From assembly GCA_963846775.1 (NCBI GenBank), contig CAWJXB010000004.1:1-64000 (forward strand): a stretch of 64,000 bases of DNA. The letters run 5' to 3'. The position numbers and the translations under genes were made by a program. Below, in pieces: positions 8,481-18,116 of this stretch (the stretch's first letter is position 1; each line of letters starts with the position of its first letter). The DNA comes from CAVYXA01 sp963846775 (GTDB lineage: Bacteria; Verrucomicrobiota; Verrucomicrobiia; Chthoniobacterales; UBA10450). The notes under the pieces are model-generated. The model searched no databases and was not told the origin of the DNA. It saw only the letters and a list, made by a program, of their open reading frames with translations.

Positions 8481-10274
8481 CTACTCCCAACCGATCTGCC
8501 GGCCCTTGTTTTGTTCTTCAAGCCAGGTCATCAGCGGCTTGAAATATTCCAGCATCGCCCGGGTGGAAATGTCTTCGCCGGTCGCCTCCTTCAGAACTTT
8601 TCGCCAATCCTCGGTGGCGCCTTTCTTCAGGATACCGTTCAACCACGCGCCGACCTCTTTGTTATCGGCATAATTACACGATTGCGGCGGCTGATGCAGA
8701 ATTTTGCGCGCGATGTAATCGTGCAGTTGAAATTTAAACACGGTCGCGAATGCGTAATTGTAATAGTAGGCGGGGGTGTCATTGATGTGGGTCTTGGTTG
8801 CGGCATCGCAGAATTCCTCGCCGCGCGGGCCCGGCGGTTCCACGCCCTGAAAATCGCTGACATATTTCCACCAGCGAGCGTTCCATTGATCCGCCGGCAG
8901 ATTTTTCGCATAAATGTCGGCCTCCCAATGCGGCATCGTGCCGCACGAGAAATAGATGAATGGAATCGCCCGGGAAAGAGCGTCATCGAGCAAAAACGCG
9001 GTCCTATCGGAGTTGAACTCGAGTGGCAACACGCCGCGCGATTGCAGATACGGGACTTGACTCGACGCGAGCGAGATTAATTCGCCGATGCCTTCATGAA
9101 ATCCCGGCGCGGCGCCGATGCGGAGCAAATACGGAACTTCAGGGCGCGAGTAGGCCATAAAATAATGGCCATGACCGAGCTCGTGGTGCGCCGTGAAAAA
9201 CCAGCGCGAGTTTGGCTCGATGCTCTGGAGGGAACGAATGTCGTTCTCCAGATCGATATGCCAGCACGACGCGTGGGTGTTCTTTTTGCGCTTCGAATCC
9301 GCCGGTACCGGATACAAATCCGAGCGCTCCCAGAAAGTTTTCGGCAACGGCGAAAAACCGAGGCCGGTATAGAATTGTTCGGCGGTCTTAATGATCCATT
9401 CGGGCGAGCGGTTCTCGAAATACTTGTCGAGGTTGGCGGCATCGACCAGACCGTCCCATTCCTGGGCCCAACGATTATTGATCCAGTGGGCCGGGATTTT
9501 TTTCGGCACCGGCTGATGATATTTCTCCGCCAGCTTGTATTTCGCCCAGGTGTGAAGCTGGAGATAAAGCGGGCGCAGTGTCGTCATCCAGTCCTCCAGC
9601 ATCTTGAGCATCTCGTCGGTCGTCATTCCGTAGGCTGCGACTTCGAGTGAAAAATAATCGGGATACTTCATCTCTTTCGCGACGCCATTGCGCAGATCGC
9701 GCAGCACGACCAGATTCGGCTTGAGCGCCGGTCCGGATTGTTTCGACGCTTCCCAAACCGCTTTGCGCTCGGCGAGGTCGGTGCTTTTCTCCAGCTTATT
9801 ATCGATCTCGTTAGCCGTGATCGGTTTGCCGTCGAGTTTGAATGCGAAGCTGTTCAGGATCGACGCCTGTTTCGTTTCCGCCGCAACACGTTTGGCGACC
9901 AAATCGGGATTCGTCATTGGACCTTCGGCCGCGTTGAGCAGAAGTTGTTTTAATTGGCGAACCGTTAGCTCGTTTAACTCTTTCCGGTGCGCGAGAAGTT
10001 CCTGCGCTTCAGTGATGATGGCCGGATTACCGTTGAACGCGGCATAGGCTTTCCCGGTCGCTTCGACGGCGGCGTCATGTTCCGGCGTTACATCGGTCAC
10101 GGCGAGCCATTGCGCTTCGCTGTTCACCCGGTAAAGCGCCTGATAACCCGCATTGGCCAGAGCGAGAAAACGATCGGCCCGTTGTTGAATTGCCGATGCT
10201 GGTGGTGCGGCGGATATTTTTAGGGGAAGGAAGAGCGAGAGTAAGAGGAAGAAGAAGAGTTGGCCTCGACGCAT
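8481..10274 (-). CDS. secreted M2-family (ACE-like) zinc peptidyl-dipeptidase
   Basis: This is a gluzincin metallopeptidase. The HELGH zinc motif lies near residue 364 of the 597-residue product, and the third ligand is the Glu of GFHEGIGE 26 residues later. This is the layout of the M2 (angiotensin-converting-enzyme-like) family, which removes C-terminal dipeptides. An N-terminal signal peptide (MRRGQLFFFLLLSLFLPL, then SAAPP) predicts export. ATG at 10272-10274 is preferred because the signal begins there. An in-frame ATG at 10301 adds nine residues, and neither has a Shine-Dalgarno sequence. The flanking blocks (RSLQSIEPNSRWFF, FHEGIGELISL) are collinear with the family, and no catalytic residue is missing. 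The substrate is unknown. Confidence 0.87.
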   Translation of the reverse strand: MRRGQLFFFLLLSLFLPLKISAAPPASAIQQRADRFLALANAGYQALYRVNSEAQWLAVTDVTPEHDAAVEATGKAYAAFNGNPAIITEAQELLAHRKELNELTVRQLKQLLLNAAEGPMTNPDLVAKRVAAETKQASILNSFAFKLDGKPITANEIDNKLEKSTDLAERKAVWEASKQSGPALKPNLVVLRDLRNGVAKEMKYPDYFSLEVAAYGMTTDEMLKMLEDWMTTLRPLYLQLHTWAKYKLAEKYHQPVPKKIPAHWINNRWAQEWDGLVDAANLDKYFENRSPEWIIKTAEQFYTGLGFSPLPKTFWERSDLYPVPADSKRKKNTHASCWHIDLENDIRSLQSIEPNSRWFFTAHHELGHGHYFMAYSRPEVPYLLRIGAAPGFHEGIGELISLASSQVPYLQSRGVLPLEFNSDRTAFLLDDALSRAIPFIYFSCGTMPHWEADIYAKNLPADQWNARWWKYVSDFQGVEPPGPRGEEFCDAATKTHINDTPAYYYNYAFATVFKFQLHDYIARKILHQPPQSCNYADNKEVGAWLNGILKKGATEDWRKVLKEATGEDISTRAMLEYFKPLMTWLEEQNKGRQIGWE

Positions 10275-10347
10275 GGCTGGCAAACTAAGCGAGACCGGCA
10301 TGGTAGGGCAAGCGTCTCGCTTTCCGTCATTCAGCGTTTCGCTGGTT

Positions 10348-12312
10348 TCACCGTTCCGCGGCCAGCTTTGCCTGGGCTTGATCTAGGTCTTGGCTGGCCC
10401 TTTTGAGAGACGGATTTAAACGCAGCGCTGCCTCAAATTCAGGAATGCTCTCCCGCGTTTTCCCGGATGTAAGGAGGGCAAACCCCAGGTTGGCATGAGC
10501 CTCGGCATTGTTCGGATTCAACCGCAGCGCTTCGTGAAATTGCTCGATAGCTTCTGGTATTCTGCCCACCAGCTCCAGCCCGAGGGCAAAGTCAGCCCGA
10601 ATGTCTGCGTCATTGGGCGCAAGCTGCGACGCACGGCGCATTTCCTCAAGCGCGGCTTGATCACGGTTCTGCTTCCATAGGATGAGGCCCAACTGCACGT
10701 GCGCTTCCGGCGCATCCGGCCGTGAACGGATTGCGGCGCGGAAATAATCAATGGCTTCCGGCAGCCGGCCTTGGAACTCACTAGTAACGCCCATGCCGAC
10801 CAAGCCCTCGTAGAAATTGGGGTCGATCCGCAATGTCTTCTCAAAATGCGCCGCGGCCTCCTCGTATCTGCCAATACCGCCGAAGGCCAGGCCTAGATTG
10901 CGTTCTATCTGGAGATTAGGTGGAGTGACGGCGAGCGTGTGCTCAAACAAAGTGAAGCTGTCGTGCCAGAGCTGAATCTGCCCGTTCGTGACAGTGGCAA
11001 GGATCAGGAGGACCCCACCAGCTATTCCTGCGCTGAGCCATGGCGCAACACGCCAGCTCTTGGCGATGTCCGCTAATCCGAACACTAGTGCAATGAACAA
11101 ACCGATCGACGGAACATAGAAGTAACGATCCGCCATGGTTTGCCCGCCAACCTGAACGAGTCCTATAACGGGAACTAGTGTTCCGAGAAACCACAGCCAG
11201 CCCACGATGAGGTATGGCCGGATTCTCCGCTGGAAAATACAAAGCGCTGTAATTCCAATCAGCAGGGAGGTTGCGCCAATTATCTGCCAAGCGGGTATGC
11301 CGATCGGGGCCAGCGGATAATAGACCGCTAGATTATTCGGCCAGAACGTGAGCAACAAGTATTTCGCGTACGACACAAGCGCGTTTGAGAGGCGCAGTGC
11401 ACCTGGGGCATCGGCAAATGTGCGCACAGCGCCTCCATGAGATTGCGCGAGAAATGTAATAATCACGGACGCCGCCACCAGGGCAAACAGCGGAATTTTT
11501 TCGACAACAAGACCACGGATTACCCGCCTTCGCACAGCTACTGCGCGCCAGGCTGACCACCCTGGTACGCCAAAGCTTTGCGACAGCGGCTGACCTCTGA
11601 CTTCTGATCTCTGGTATCGGCGTAACGGCCAGTAGTCGAGCAGCAACATTACCAAAGGCCATGTCACCAGCATTGGCTTGGCGAGTAGCCCGAGCGCGAG
11701 CGTAACGGCGACCCCAGCGTACCGACGAATCGAAGGCGCTTCCGCGTAACGCGCGTAAGCGATCAGGGACAACAATCCGAAAAATGTGGAGAGAGTATCT
11801 TTACGTTCAGACGCCCAGGCCACCGATTCCACGTGCAACGGATGCAGCGCAAAAAGCGCGGCGACCAATACACTTGGCCAGCGAGCGTGCGTTGTTCGCA
11901 ACAGAAACCAGAAGACAAGTAGCGTATTGGCCACATGAATCAGCGTGTTGACTAGCAAATGGCGGCCAGCGTTCGTGCCAAAGAGCTGGCAATCGATCAT
12001 GTGTGAAATCCAGGTGAGCGGATGCCAATTTGTCGCGTAAAAAGTGGTGAACGCCCAGGCGAGTCCAGCGAACGTAATACCGCGAGTCACCATGGGATTT
12101 TCTTTGATATATGTGGGGTCATCGAGAGTGATGAACTGATGCCCGATTACTTGGGCGTAGATCCCAAACGTCACCACCGCCAGGCCGAGCACGATGAGGA
12201 AATCAGGTCGTCCGAATGTGCCAGGGTGACTGGCTCTGAAAGCTTTAGTGGTTCGCCGACTGGCTGCGGTGGAGATGGTACCTTTTCTCTTCTGCGCTAT
12301 TCGTTTGGCCAT
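10348..12312 (-). CDS. TMTC-like membrane protein with TPR domain, paralog 1 (distal)
   Basis: This is the last of four tandem paralogs on the minus strand. After a basic cytoplasmic start come about ten hydrophobic helices (residues 38-445) with an early exported loop carrying the acidic pair FITLDD. GT-C glycosyltransferases place catalytic Asp residues in such a loop. HPLHVESVAWASERKD resembles the corresponding block of TMTC-type O-mannosyltransferases. The C-terminus holds five TPR units (from about NLQIERNLGLAF to EFEAALRLNPS). The protein has 654 residues. Between PLRR and GLVVEK it has an in-frame insertion of repeat-derived sequence. Transfer of a sugar to exported proteins is the likely role, inferred from the fold only. 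Confidence 0.75.
   Translation of the reverse strand: MAKRIAQKRKGTISTAASRRTTKAFRASHPGTFGRPDFLIVLGLAVVTFGIYAQVIGHQFITLDDPTYIKENPMVTRGITFAGLAWAFTTFYATNWHPLTWISHMIDCQLFGTNAGRHLLVNTLIHVANTLLVFWFLLRTTHARWPSVLVAALFALHPLHVESVAWASERKDTLSTFFGLLSLIAYARYAEAPSIRRYAGVAVTLALGLLAKPMLVTWPLVMLLLDYWPLRRYQRSEVRGQPLSQSFGVPGWSAWRAVAVRRRVIRGLVVEKIPLFALVAASVIITFLAQSHGGAVRTFADAPGALRLSNALVSYAKYLLLTFWPNNLAVYYPLAPIGIPAWQIIGATSLLIGITALCIFQRRIRPYLIVGWLWFLGTLVPVIGLVQVGGQTMADRYFYVPSIGLFIALVFGLADIAKSWRVAPWLSAGIAGGVLLILATVTNGQIQLWHDSFTLFEHTLAVTPPNLQIERNLGLAFGGIGRYEEAAAHFEKTLRIDPNFYEGLVGMGVTSEFQGRLPEAIDYFRAAIRSRPDAPEAHVQLGLILWKQNRDQAALEEMRRASQLAPNDADIRADFALGLELVGRIPEAIEQFHEALRLNPNNAEAHANLGFALLTSGKTRESIPEFEAALRLNPSLKRASQDLDQAQAKLAAER
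11514..11619. repeat. repeat-derived in-frame insertion in TMTC-like paralog 1
   Basis: This 106-bp segment contains CTGACCTCTGACTTCTGATC (11590-11609) and the palindrome-like CAAAGCTTTG (11571-11580). It encodes a Ser/Arg-rich loop absent from paralog 3. A near copy is at 17304-17409. Confidence 0.65.
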
Positions 12313-12328
12313 TCTGTTTGTTCCATCT

Positions 12329-14227
12329 TCACCGTTCCGCTGCCAACTTTGCCTCCGCTTCCTGCAAATTTTTGCTCGCGTTTTCCAGGGAAGGATTCAA
12401 CCGCAGCGCCGCCTCAAATTCCGGAATGCTTTCCCGCGGTTTCCCGGAGTCGATCAGGGCCAATCCCAGGTTGTTGTGCGCCTCGGCGTCGTTGGGATTG
12501 ATTCGGAGCGCTTCGTGAAATTGATCAATCGCCTCCGGGATTCGTCCCAACTGCGCCAGCACGAGTCCAAGATCGTTGCGAATGTTTGGATCTTTGGGCG
12601 CCAACTCTGACGCGCGGCGCATTTCATCGAGCGCCGCTTCCGTACGATTCTGCGCCGCCAAGGCCGTGCCCAGCAGGCTATGCGCTTTCGGGTCCTCCGA
12701 CCGTGAACGGATTGCGGCTTGGAAATAATCGATGGCTTCCGGTAACCGGCCCTGGAACTGGCGAGTAACCCCCATGCTCACCAAGCCCTCGTAGAAATCG
12801 GGGTCGATCTGCAATGTTTTCTCAAAGTGTGCCGCAGCCTCGTCGTATCTACCGCTAGCGCCCATCGCGAAGCCCAGACTGTGCTCTATTTGGAGATTAG
12901 GTGGAGTGACTGCGAGCGTGTGCTCAAACAAAGTGAAGCTGTTGCGCCAAAGCTTAATCTGCCCGTTCGTGAGGATGGCAAGGAGCAGTAGAACCCCGCC
13001 ACCTATTCCTGCGATTAGCGATGGCGCAACACGCCAGCTCTTGGCGATGTCCGCTAATCCGAATACGAGTGCAATGAACAAACCGATCGACGGAATATAG
13101 AAGTAGCGATCCGCCATGGTTTGCCCGCCAACCTGAACGAGGCCGATAACGGGAACCAGCGTTCCCAAGAACCAAAGCCAGCCCACGATGAGGTACGGCC
13201 GGATTTTTCGTTGAGAAATACAAAACACCGTAATTCCAATCAGCAGGAACGCTGCGCCGATTACCTGCCAGGCGGGTATGCCAATCGGAGCAAACGGATA
13301 ATAGACCGCCAGATTGTTCGGCCAGAAGGTGAGCAGTAAGTATTTCGCATACGAAACAAGCGCGTTTGAAAGCCGTAGCGCGACAGGGGCAAATGCAAAT
13401 GTGCGCACCGCGCCGCCATGAGATTGCGCGAGGAATGTCATAAAAGCGGAGGCGGCCGCGAGAGCAAACAACGGCAATTTCTCGACAACAAGACCACGGA
13501 CTACTGACCACTGATTTCTGACTTCTGACTTCTGGTATCGACGCAACGGCCAATAGTCGAGCAGCAACATTAGAAAAGGCCATGTCACCAGCATCGGCTT
13601 GGCTAATAGGCCCAGAGCGAGTGTTATGGCCGTCCAGACGTAGCGTCCACTCGAGGGCGCCTCGGCATAGCGCACGTAAGCGATCAGAGATAACAATCCA
13701 AAAAATGTGGACAAAGTATCTTTACGTTCAGACGCCCACGCGACCGACTCGACGTGGAGCGGATGCAGCGCAAAAAGCGCGGCGACCAGTGCGCTCGGCC
13801 AACGAGCGTGCGTTTTTCGCAACAGAAACCAGAAGACAAGTAACGTGTTTGCCACATGAATCAGCGCATTGACCAGCAAATGGCGGCCAGCGTTCGTGCC
13901 AAAGAGCTGGCAATCGATCATGTGGGAAATCCAGGTGAGCGGATGCCAGTTTGTTGCATGAAACGTGGTGAACGCCCAGGCGAGTCCCGCGAACGTAACA
14001 CCGCGATTCACCATTGGATTTTCCTTGATATATCCCAAGTCATCGAGGGTGATGAACTGATGCCCGATCACTTGCGCGTAAATCGCCAGTGTCATTGCCG
14101 CCAGGCCGAGCCCGATGAGAAGATTAGGTTGTCCAAACTTGCCAGGGTGACTGACCGGCGCCGCGCTGCGTCCCTTGGCTGCGGTAAGGCCAACAGTTTT
14201 TCTCTCTTTTGCCTTCCGTTTGGCCAT
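12329..14227 (-). CDS. TMTC-like membrane protein with TPR domain, paralog 2
   Basis: This 632-residue protein is the closest relative of paralog 1 by eye. Both share the loop around TLDD, ATNWHPLTWISHMIDCQLFG, and the second-half block GGQTMADRYFY. Five TPRs follow, ending in a coiled Lys/Ala/Glu tail (EAEAKLAAER). The difference lies in the cytoplasmic loop after PLRR, where it has only a short word repeat (RYQKSEVRNQWSVV) instead of the longer insert. It starts at ATG 14227, 19 bp after the stop of paralog 3, so the array is read as one transcript from about 18063 downward. The N-terminus KRKAKERKT is nearly the same as in paralog 3, which indicates recent duplication or conversion of that end. 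Confidence 0.75.
   Translation of the reverse strand: MAKRKAKERKTVGLTAAKGRSAAPVSHPGKFGQPNLLIGLGLAAMTLAIYAQVIGHQFITLDDLGYIKENPMVNRGVTFAGLAWAFTTFHATNWHPLTWISHMIDCQLFGTNAGRHLLVNALIHVANTLLVFWFLLRKTHARWPSALVAALFALHPLHVESVAWASERKDTLSTFFGLLSLIAYVRYAEAPSSGRYVWTAITLALGLLAKPMLVTWPFLMLLLDYWPLRRYQKSEVRNQWSVVRGLVVEKLPLFALAAASAFMTFLAQSHGGAVRTFAFAPVALRLSNALVSYAKYLLLTFWPNNLAVYYPFAPIGIPAWQVIGAAFLLIGITVFCISQRKIRPYLIVGWLWFLGTLVPVIGLVQVGGQTMADRYFYIPSIGLFIALVFGLADIAKSWRVAPSLIAGIGGGVLLLLAILTNGQIKLWRNSFTLFEHTLAVTPPNLQIEHSLGFAMGASGRYDEAAAHFEKTLQIDPDFYEGLVSMGVTRQFQGRLPEAIDYFQAAIRSRSEDPKAHSLLGTALAAQNRTEAALDEMRRASELAPKDPNIRNDLGLVLAQLGRIPEAIDQFHEALRINPNDAEAHNNLGLALIDSGKPRESIPEFEAALRLNPSLENASKNLQEAEAKLAAER
13493..13539. 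repeat. short word-repeat segment in TMTC-like paralog 2
   Basis: The segment reads as CTGACCACTGATTTCTGAC followed by TTCTGACTTCTGG. It occupies the same loop as the 106-bp inserts in paralogs 1 and 4, but the central GC-rich part is missing. Confidence 0.6.
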
Positions 14228-14246
14228 TCCGTTTGTCAGGACTACC

Positions 14247-16118
14247 TCACCGCTCCGAGGCCAGCTTCGCCTGGGCCTGCTGTAAGTTTTTACTGGCGGT
14301 TTCGAGAGACGGATTTAGACGCAGTGCTGCCTCAAATTCCGGAATGCTCTCCCGCGTTTTCCCTGCCTTGAACAAGACAACTCCCAAGTTGTTATGCGCT
14401 CCTGCGCTGCTCGGATTCAACCGCAGCGCTTCGTGCAGCGTATCGATTCCTTCGGAGATTTTGCCCGCCCGCGCGAGCGCGAGCCCCAAATCGGCGCGCG
14501 CATAGGCATCCGCCGGATTTAACCGGACAGCCTCGCGAAATTCCATAACAGCGGCCTCGGTTTTGTCTTCGGCAGCGAATGCGCGGCCAAGTTCGAGATG
14601 TGCTTTACTCACTGGCAGAGCTTTGACTGCGCGCCGACCAAAATCGATTGCCTCGGCAACGCGACCTTGTTTTCGGCGCGTCTCGATCATCGCAAGCAGG
14701 GCAAGTCCATAATTGGGTTCGAACTCTAATGCCCTTACATAATGTCCGGTTGCTTCGTCGTATTTGCCGATTTCGGCAAAGGCGACGCCGAGATTGTATT
14801 CGATAAGCGCGTTGCCGTGCGGCGCTACCTGTAATGTGTGTTCGAAAAGAGTGAAGCTGTCGCGCCAGAGTTGGATTTGTCGGAACGTGAGGACCGCGAG
14901 CACAGTCAATGTCGCGCCGACGACACCCGGCATCATCTTAGATAAAAATTGTCGCCTGGCTCCAAGGTCGGCGAGGCCAAAGACTACCGCCACGAAAAGC
15001 CCGATCGACGGAATGTAGTGGTAACGATCCGCCATCGCTTGTTGGCCGACCTGCACGATTCCAATTACCGGAACCAGCGTCCCGATAAACCAGAGCCAGC
15101 CCACGATCAGGTATGGCCGTCGTTTTCTTTCCGAAAAGCAGAATGCCGTGATCGCGAGCAACACGACCGCCGCGGCGATGAGATGCCACACATTGAAGAC
15201 GTCGGGATAAGGATAATAGAGCGCCAGATCATGCGGCCAAAGTGTGAGCCATATATATTTGGCATAGGACATGAGAGCATTGATCAAGCGCAGCCAGATT
15301 GGAAGATTGGTAAATGTGTGGACAGCGCCGAAATGCGATTGCGCAATGTAAGTAATGACTGCCGAGAACGTCACAATGACAAAGAAAGGAATCTTTTCGA
15401 CGATCAGCTTCTTGAGGTCTGACGCGCCAAGCCGGTTCAATGGCCAATAATCGAGCAAAAGCATAACGAATGGCCACGTCACGAGCATCGGTTTCGCCAT
15501 CAGACCAAGGGTCAATATCACGGCCACGAGGGCATAATGTTTGCGTGACGGCGATTCGGTATAACGAACGTAAGCGATGAGTGAAAGCAGCCCGAACAGC
15601 GTTGCGAGTGTGTCTTTGCGTTCTGCCGCCCAGGCGACGGACTCCACATGCAACGGATGCAACGCAAACAACGCCGCCACGATCGCGCTCGGCCAGATGC
15701 TGCCAGTCCGGCTCGGACCGCTAGTTGCGCGACGCAAAAACCAAAAGACAAGCGCGGCATTCGCGCAATGGATCAGTGCGTTAACGAATAGGTGGCCGCC
15801 CGCAGTGAGCCCAAACAACTGACAATCGATCATGTGTGAGATCCAAGTGAGCGGATGCCAGTTCGCAGCCGTAAAACTTGTGAATGCGTGCGCGAGCCCA
15901 GTCAGCGTGAGGCCCCGATTCACCATCGGATTTTGGGTGATGTATTCTGGATCATCGAGATTGACGAACTGATGCCCGATTACTTGGGCGTAGATCCCAA
16001 ATGTCACCACCGTCAGGCCGAGCACGATGAGGAGATCAGGTCGTCCGAACGCGCCAGGGTGACTGATGGCTGCGGTAAGGCCAACCGTTTTTCTCTCTTT
16101 CGCCTTCCGTTTGGCCAT
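14247..16118 (-). CDS. TMTC-like membrane protein with TPR domain, paralog 3
   Basis: This 623-residue protein has the same order of helices and five TPRs as its neighbours, but groups with paralog 4: both have FVNLDD or FINLDD loops, WFLRRATxGPS, and VGxQAMADRYHYIPS. It is the only copy without the repeat-derived loop and reads PLNRLGASDLKKLIVEKIP there, which is probably the ancestral form. Its start is 19 bp from the stop of paralog 4. Catalytic-type acidic residues are intact. The TPRs on the C-terminal side may bind partners or acceptor proteins. This is inferred from the architecture. Confidence 0.75.
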   Translation of the reverse strand: MAKRKAKERKTVGLTAAISHPGAFGRPDLLIVLGLTVVTFGIYAQVIGHQFVNLDDPEYITQNPMVNRGLTLTGLAHAFTSFTAANWHPLTWISHMIDCQLFGLTAGGHLFVNALIHCANAALVFWFLRRATSGPSRTGSIWPSAIVAALFALHPLHVESVAWAAERKDTLATLFGLLSLIAYVRYTESPSRKHYALVAVILTLGLMAKPMLVTWPFVMLLLDYWPLNRLGASDLKKLIVEKIPFFVIVTFSAVITYIAQSHFGAVHTFTNLPIWLRLINALMSYAKYIWLTLWPHDLALYYPYPDVFNVWHLIAAAVVLLAITAFCFSERKRRPYLIVGWLWFIGTLVPVIGIVQVGQQAMADRYHYIPSIGLFVAVVFGLADLGARRQFLSKMMPGVVGATLTVLAVLTFRQIQLWRDSFTLFEHTLQVAPHGNALIEYNLGVAFAEIGKYDEATGHYVRALEFEPNYGLALLAMIETRRKQGRVAEAIDFGRRAVKALPVSKAHLELGRAFAAEDKTEAAVMEFREAVRLNPADAYARADLGLALARAGKISEGIDTLHEALRLNPSSAGAHNNLGVVLFKAGKTRESIPEFEAALRLNPSLETASKNLQQAQAKLASER

Positions 16119-16137
16119 TCCCTTTGTCAGGACTACC

Positions 16138-18063
16138 TCACCGTTCCGAGGCCAGTTTCGCCTGGGCCTGCTGTAAGTTTTTACTGGCGGTTTCGAGAGA
16201 CGGGTTTAGACGCAGTGCTGCCTCAAATTCCGGAATGCTCTCCCGCGTTTTCCCGGTGGCGAACAGAATAATTCCCAAATTGTTATGCGCTTCGGCGCTG
16301 TTCGGATTCAACCGCAGCGCTTCGTCGAGCGTGTCGATTCCTTCGGAAATTTTGCCCATCTGCGCAAGCACGAGTCCGAGATTTGTGCGTGCGTCGGCGT
16401 CGGTCGGGTCCAATCGCGCGGCCTCACGCAGTTCCATCGCCGCAGCCTCGGTTTTCTTTTGGGCAGCAAGCGCGAGCCCAAGCTCCGCGTGCGCCTGGGG
16501 CAGCTTCGGCATGGCCTGAACTGCGCGTTGATCAAAATCAAGCGCCTCAACGATGCGGCCTTGTCTGCGGCGCGTCGATCCCATGTTCAGCAAAGCGAGC
16601 CCAAAATTCGGATCGAACTCCAGCGCCTTTTCGAAGTGCGCTATCGCTTGGTCGTATTTGCCAATTTCGCCGAACGCGAGACCGAGATTGTATTCGATGG
16701 GCACGTTTCGTTGCGGCGCGATCCGCAGCGTGTGTTCGAAAAGCGTAAAGGTGTCATGCCAGAGTTGAATTTGCCGGAAGGTTAACACCGCGAGGACAAG
16801 AAGCGTCGCGCCCGCCAGGGCCGGCGCAGCCTTGGAAAGAAATGGCCGGCGAGCGGCGAGATCGGCGAAGCCAAACACAACTGCGATGAATAGCCCGATC
16901 GACGGAATGTAATGGTAACGATCCGCCATCGCTTGTTCGCCGACCTGCACGATGCCAATCACCGGAACTAGCGTTCCGACAAACCAAAGCCAGCCCACGA
17001 TGAGATATGGCCTGCGTTTCCTTTGCCAGAAACAGAACAGCGTAATCGCGAGTAACACGGTTGCCGCGTCGATAAGATGCCATACGTTGAAGATCTGGGG
17101 ATAAGGATAATAGAGCGCCAGGTCATGCGGCCAAAATGTGCGCCACACATATTTCGCGTAGGCAAGGAGGACGTTGGTCAAACGCACCCAGATTGGAGCA
17201 GCGGTAAATGTGCGCACCGCGCCGCTATGCGATTGCGCCATGAAAGTGATCACGGCCGAGAGTGCGACGAGGGCAAACAGCGGCAATTTCTCGACAACAA
17301 GACCACGGACTACCCGCGTTCGCGCAGCTACTGCGCGCCAGGCTGACCACCCTGGCACGCCAAAGCTTTGCGACGGCGGCTGACTTCTGACTTCTGATCT
17401 CTGGTATCGCCGCAAAGGCCAGTAATCGAGTAACAGCATGACGAAGGGCCAGGTCACGAGCATCGGTTTGGCCATGAGACCAAGCGCGAGAGTCACACCG
17501 ACCAGCGCGTATCGTTTCAGCGAGGGTGACTCGACATGACGCACGTACGCGATCAGCGAGAGCAGTCCGAAAAAGGTCGCGAGCGTGTCTTTGCGTTCCG
17601 CGGCCCATGCGACCGACTCCACGTGCAACGGATGCAACGCGAACAGCGCCGCCACGATCGCACTCGGCCAGATACTGCCAGTCCAGCTCGGACCGCCGGT
17701 TGCGCGCCGCAAAAACCAAAAAACCAACGCGGCATTCGCACAATGGAACAACGCATTCACAAACAGATGCCGGCCCGCGTTCAGCCCGAACAACTGACAA
17801 TCGATCATGTGCGAGATCCAGGTCACCGGATGCCAGTTCGCGGCGTGAAAACTGGTGAACGCCTGCGCGATACCGGCCAGGGTCAGGCCGCGATTTACCA
17901 TCGGGTTTTCGGTGATGTAATTGGCATCATCGAGATTGATAAACCGATGGCCGATCACTTGCCCGTAAATCGCCAGCGTCGCGATGCTGAGCCCGATGAT
18001 GATGAAAAGATCGGCATACGCCGGGGCGATCGGTCTCTTTTCTGCTGGCGGCGACTTCGACAC
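16138..18063 (-). CDS. TMTC-like membrane protein with TPR domain, paralog 4 (first gene of the array)
   Basis: This 641-residue protein is the promoter-proximal copy. Only 53 bp separate its start from the divergent gene at 18117. Its N-terminus (MSKSPPAEKRPIAPAYAD) differs from the KRKAKERK type of paralogs 2 and 3. It has about ten helices, a FINLDD loop and HPLHVESVAWAAERKD. It also carries the 106-bp repeat-derived insert encoding SQSFGVPGWSAWRAVAA, nearly matching that of paralog 1. The five TPRs end in QQAQAKLASER, identical to the end of paralog 3, so that end has been homogenised. It may be an O-linked protein glycosyltransferase of the GT-C fold. Confidence 0.75.
   Translation of the reverse strand: MSKSPPAEKRPIAPAYADLFIIIGLSIATLAIYGQVIGHRFINLDDANYITENPMVNRGLTLAGIAQAFTSFHAANWHPVTWISHMIDCQLFGLNAGRHLFVNALFHCANAALVFWFLRRATGGPSWTGSIWPSAIVAALFALHPLHVESVAWAAERKDTLATFFGLLSLIAYVRHVESPSLKRYALVGVTLALGLMAKPMLVTWPFVMLLLDYWPLRRYQRSEVRSQPPSQSFGVPGWSAWRAVAARTRVVRGLVVEKLPLFALVALSAVITFMAQSHSGAVRTFTAAPIWVRLTNVLLAYAKYVWRTFWPHDLALYYPYPQIFNVWHLIDAATVLLAITLFCFWQRKRRPYLIVGWLWFVGTLVPVIGIVQVGEQAMADRYHYIPSIGLFIAVVFGFADLAARRPFLSKAAPALAGATLLVLAVLTFRQIQLWHDTFTLFEHTLRIAPQRNVPIEYNLGLAFGEIGKYDQAIAHFEKALEFDPNFGLALLNMGSTRRRQGRIVEALDFDQRAVQAMPKLPQAHAELGLALAAQKKTEAAAMELREAARLDPTDADARTNLGLVLAQMGKISEGIDTLDEALRLNPNSAEAHNNLGIILFATGKTRESIPEFEAALRLNPSLETASKNLQQAQAKLASER
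17304..17409. repeat. repeat-derived in-frame insertion in TMTC-like paralog 4
   Basis: This near copy of the 11514-11619 insert includes GCTGACTTCTGACTTCTGAT and the same CAAAGCTTTG core. It keeps the reading frame open, as it does in paralog 1. Confidence 0.65.
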
Positions 18064-18116
18064 GTGCGCGCTAGCTTAGCACATTCTCACTGGTAATTTG
18101 GTGGGAGCGTCGGATA

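Noticed and set aside
7736..8521. 261-codon minus-strand ORF across pssA and tRNA-Gly
   Set aside because: It crosses a tRNA gene and is antisense to pssA.
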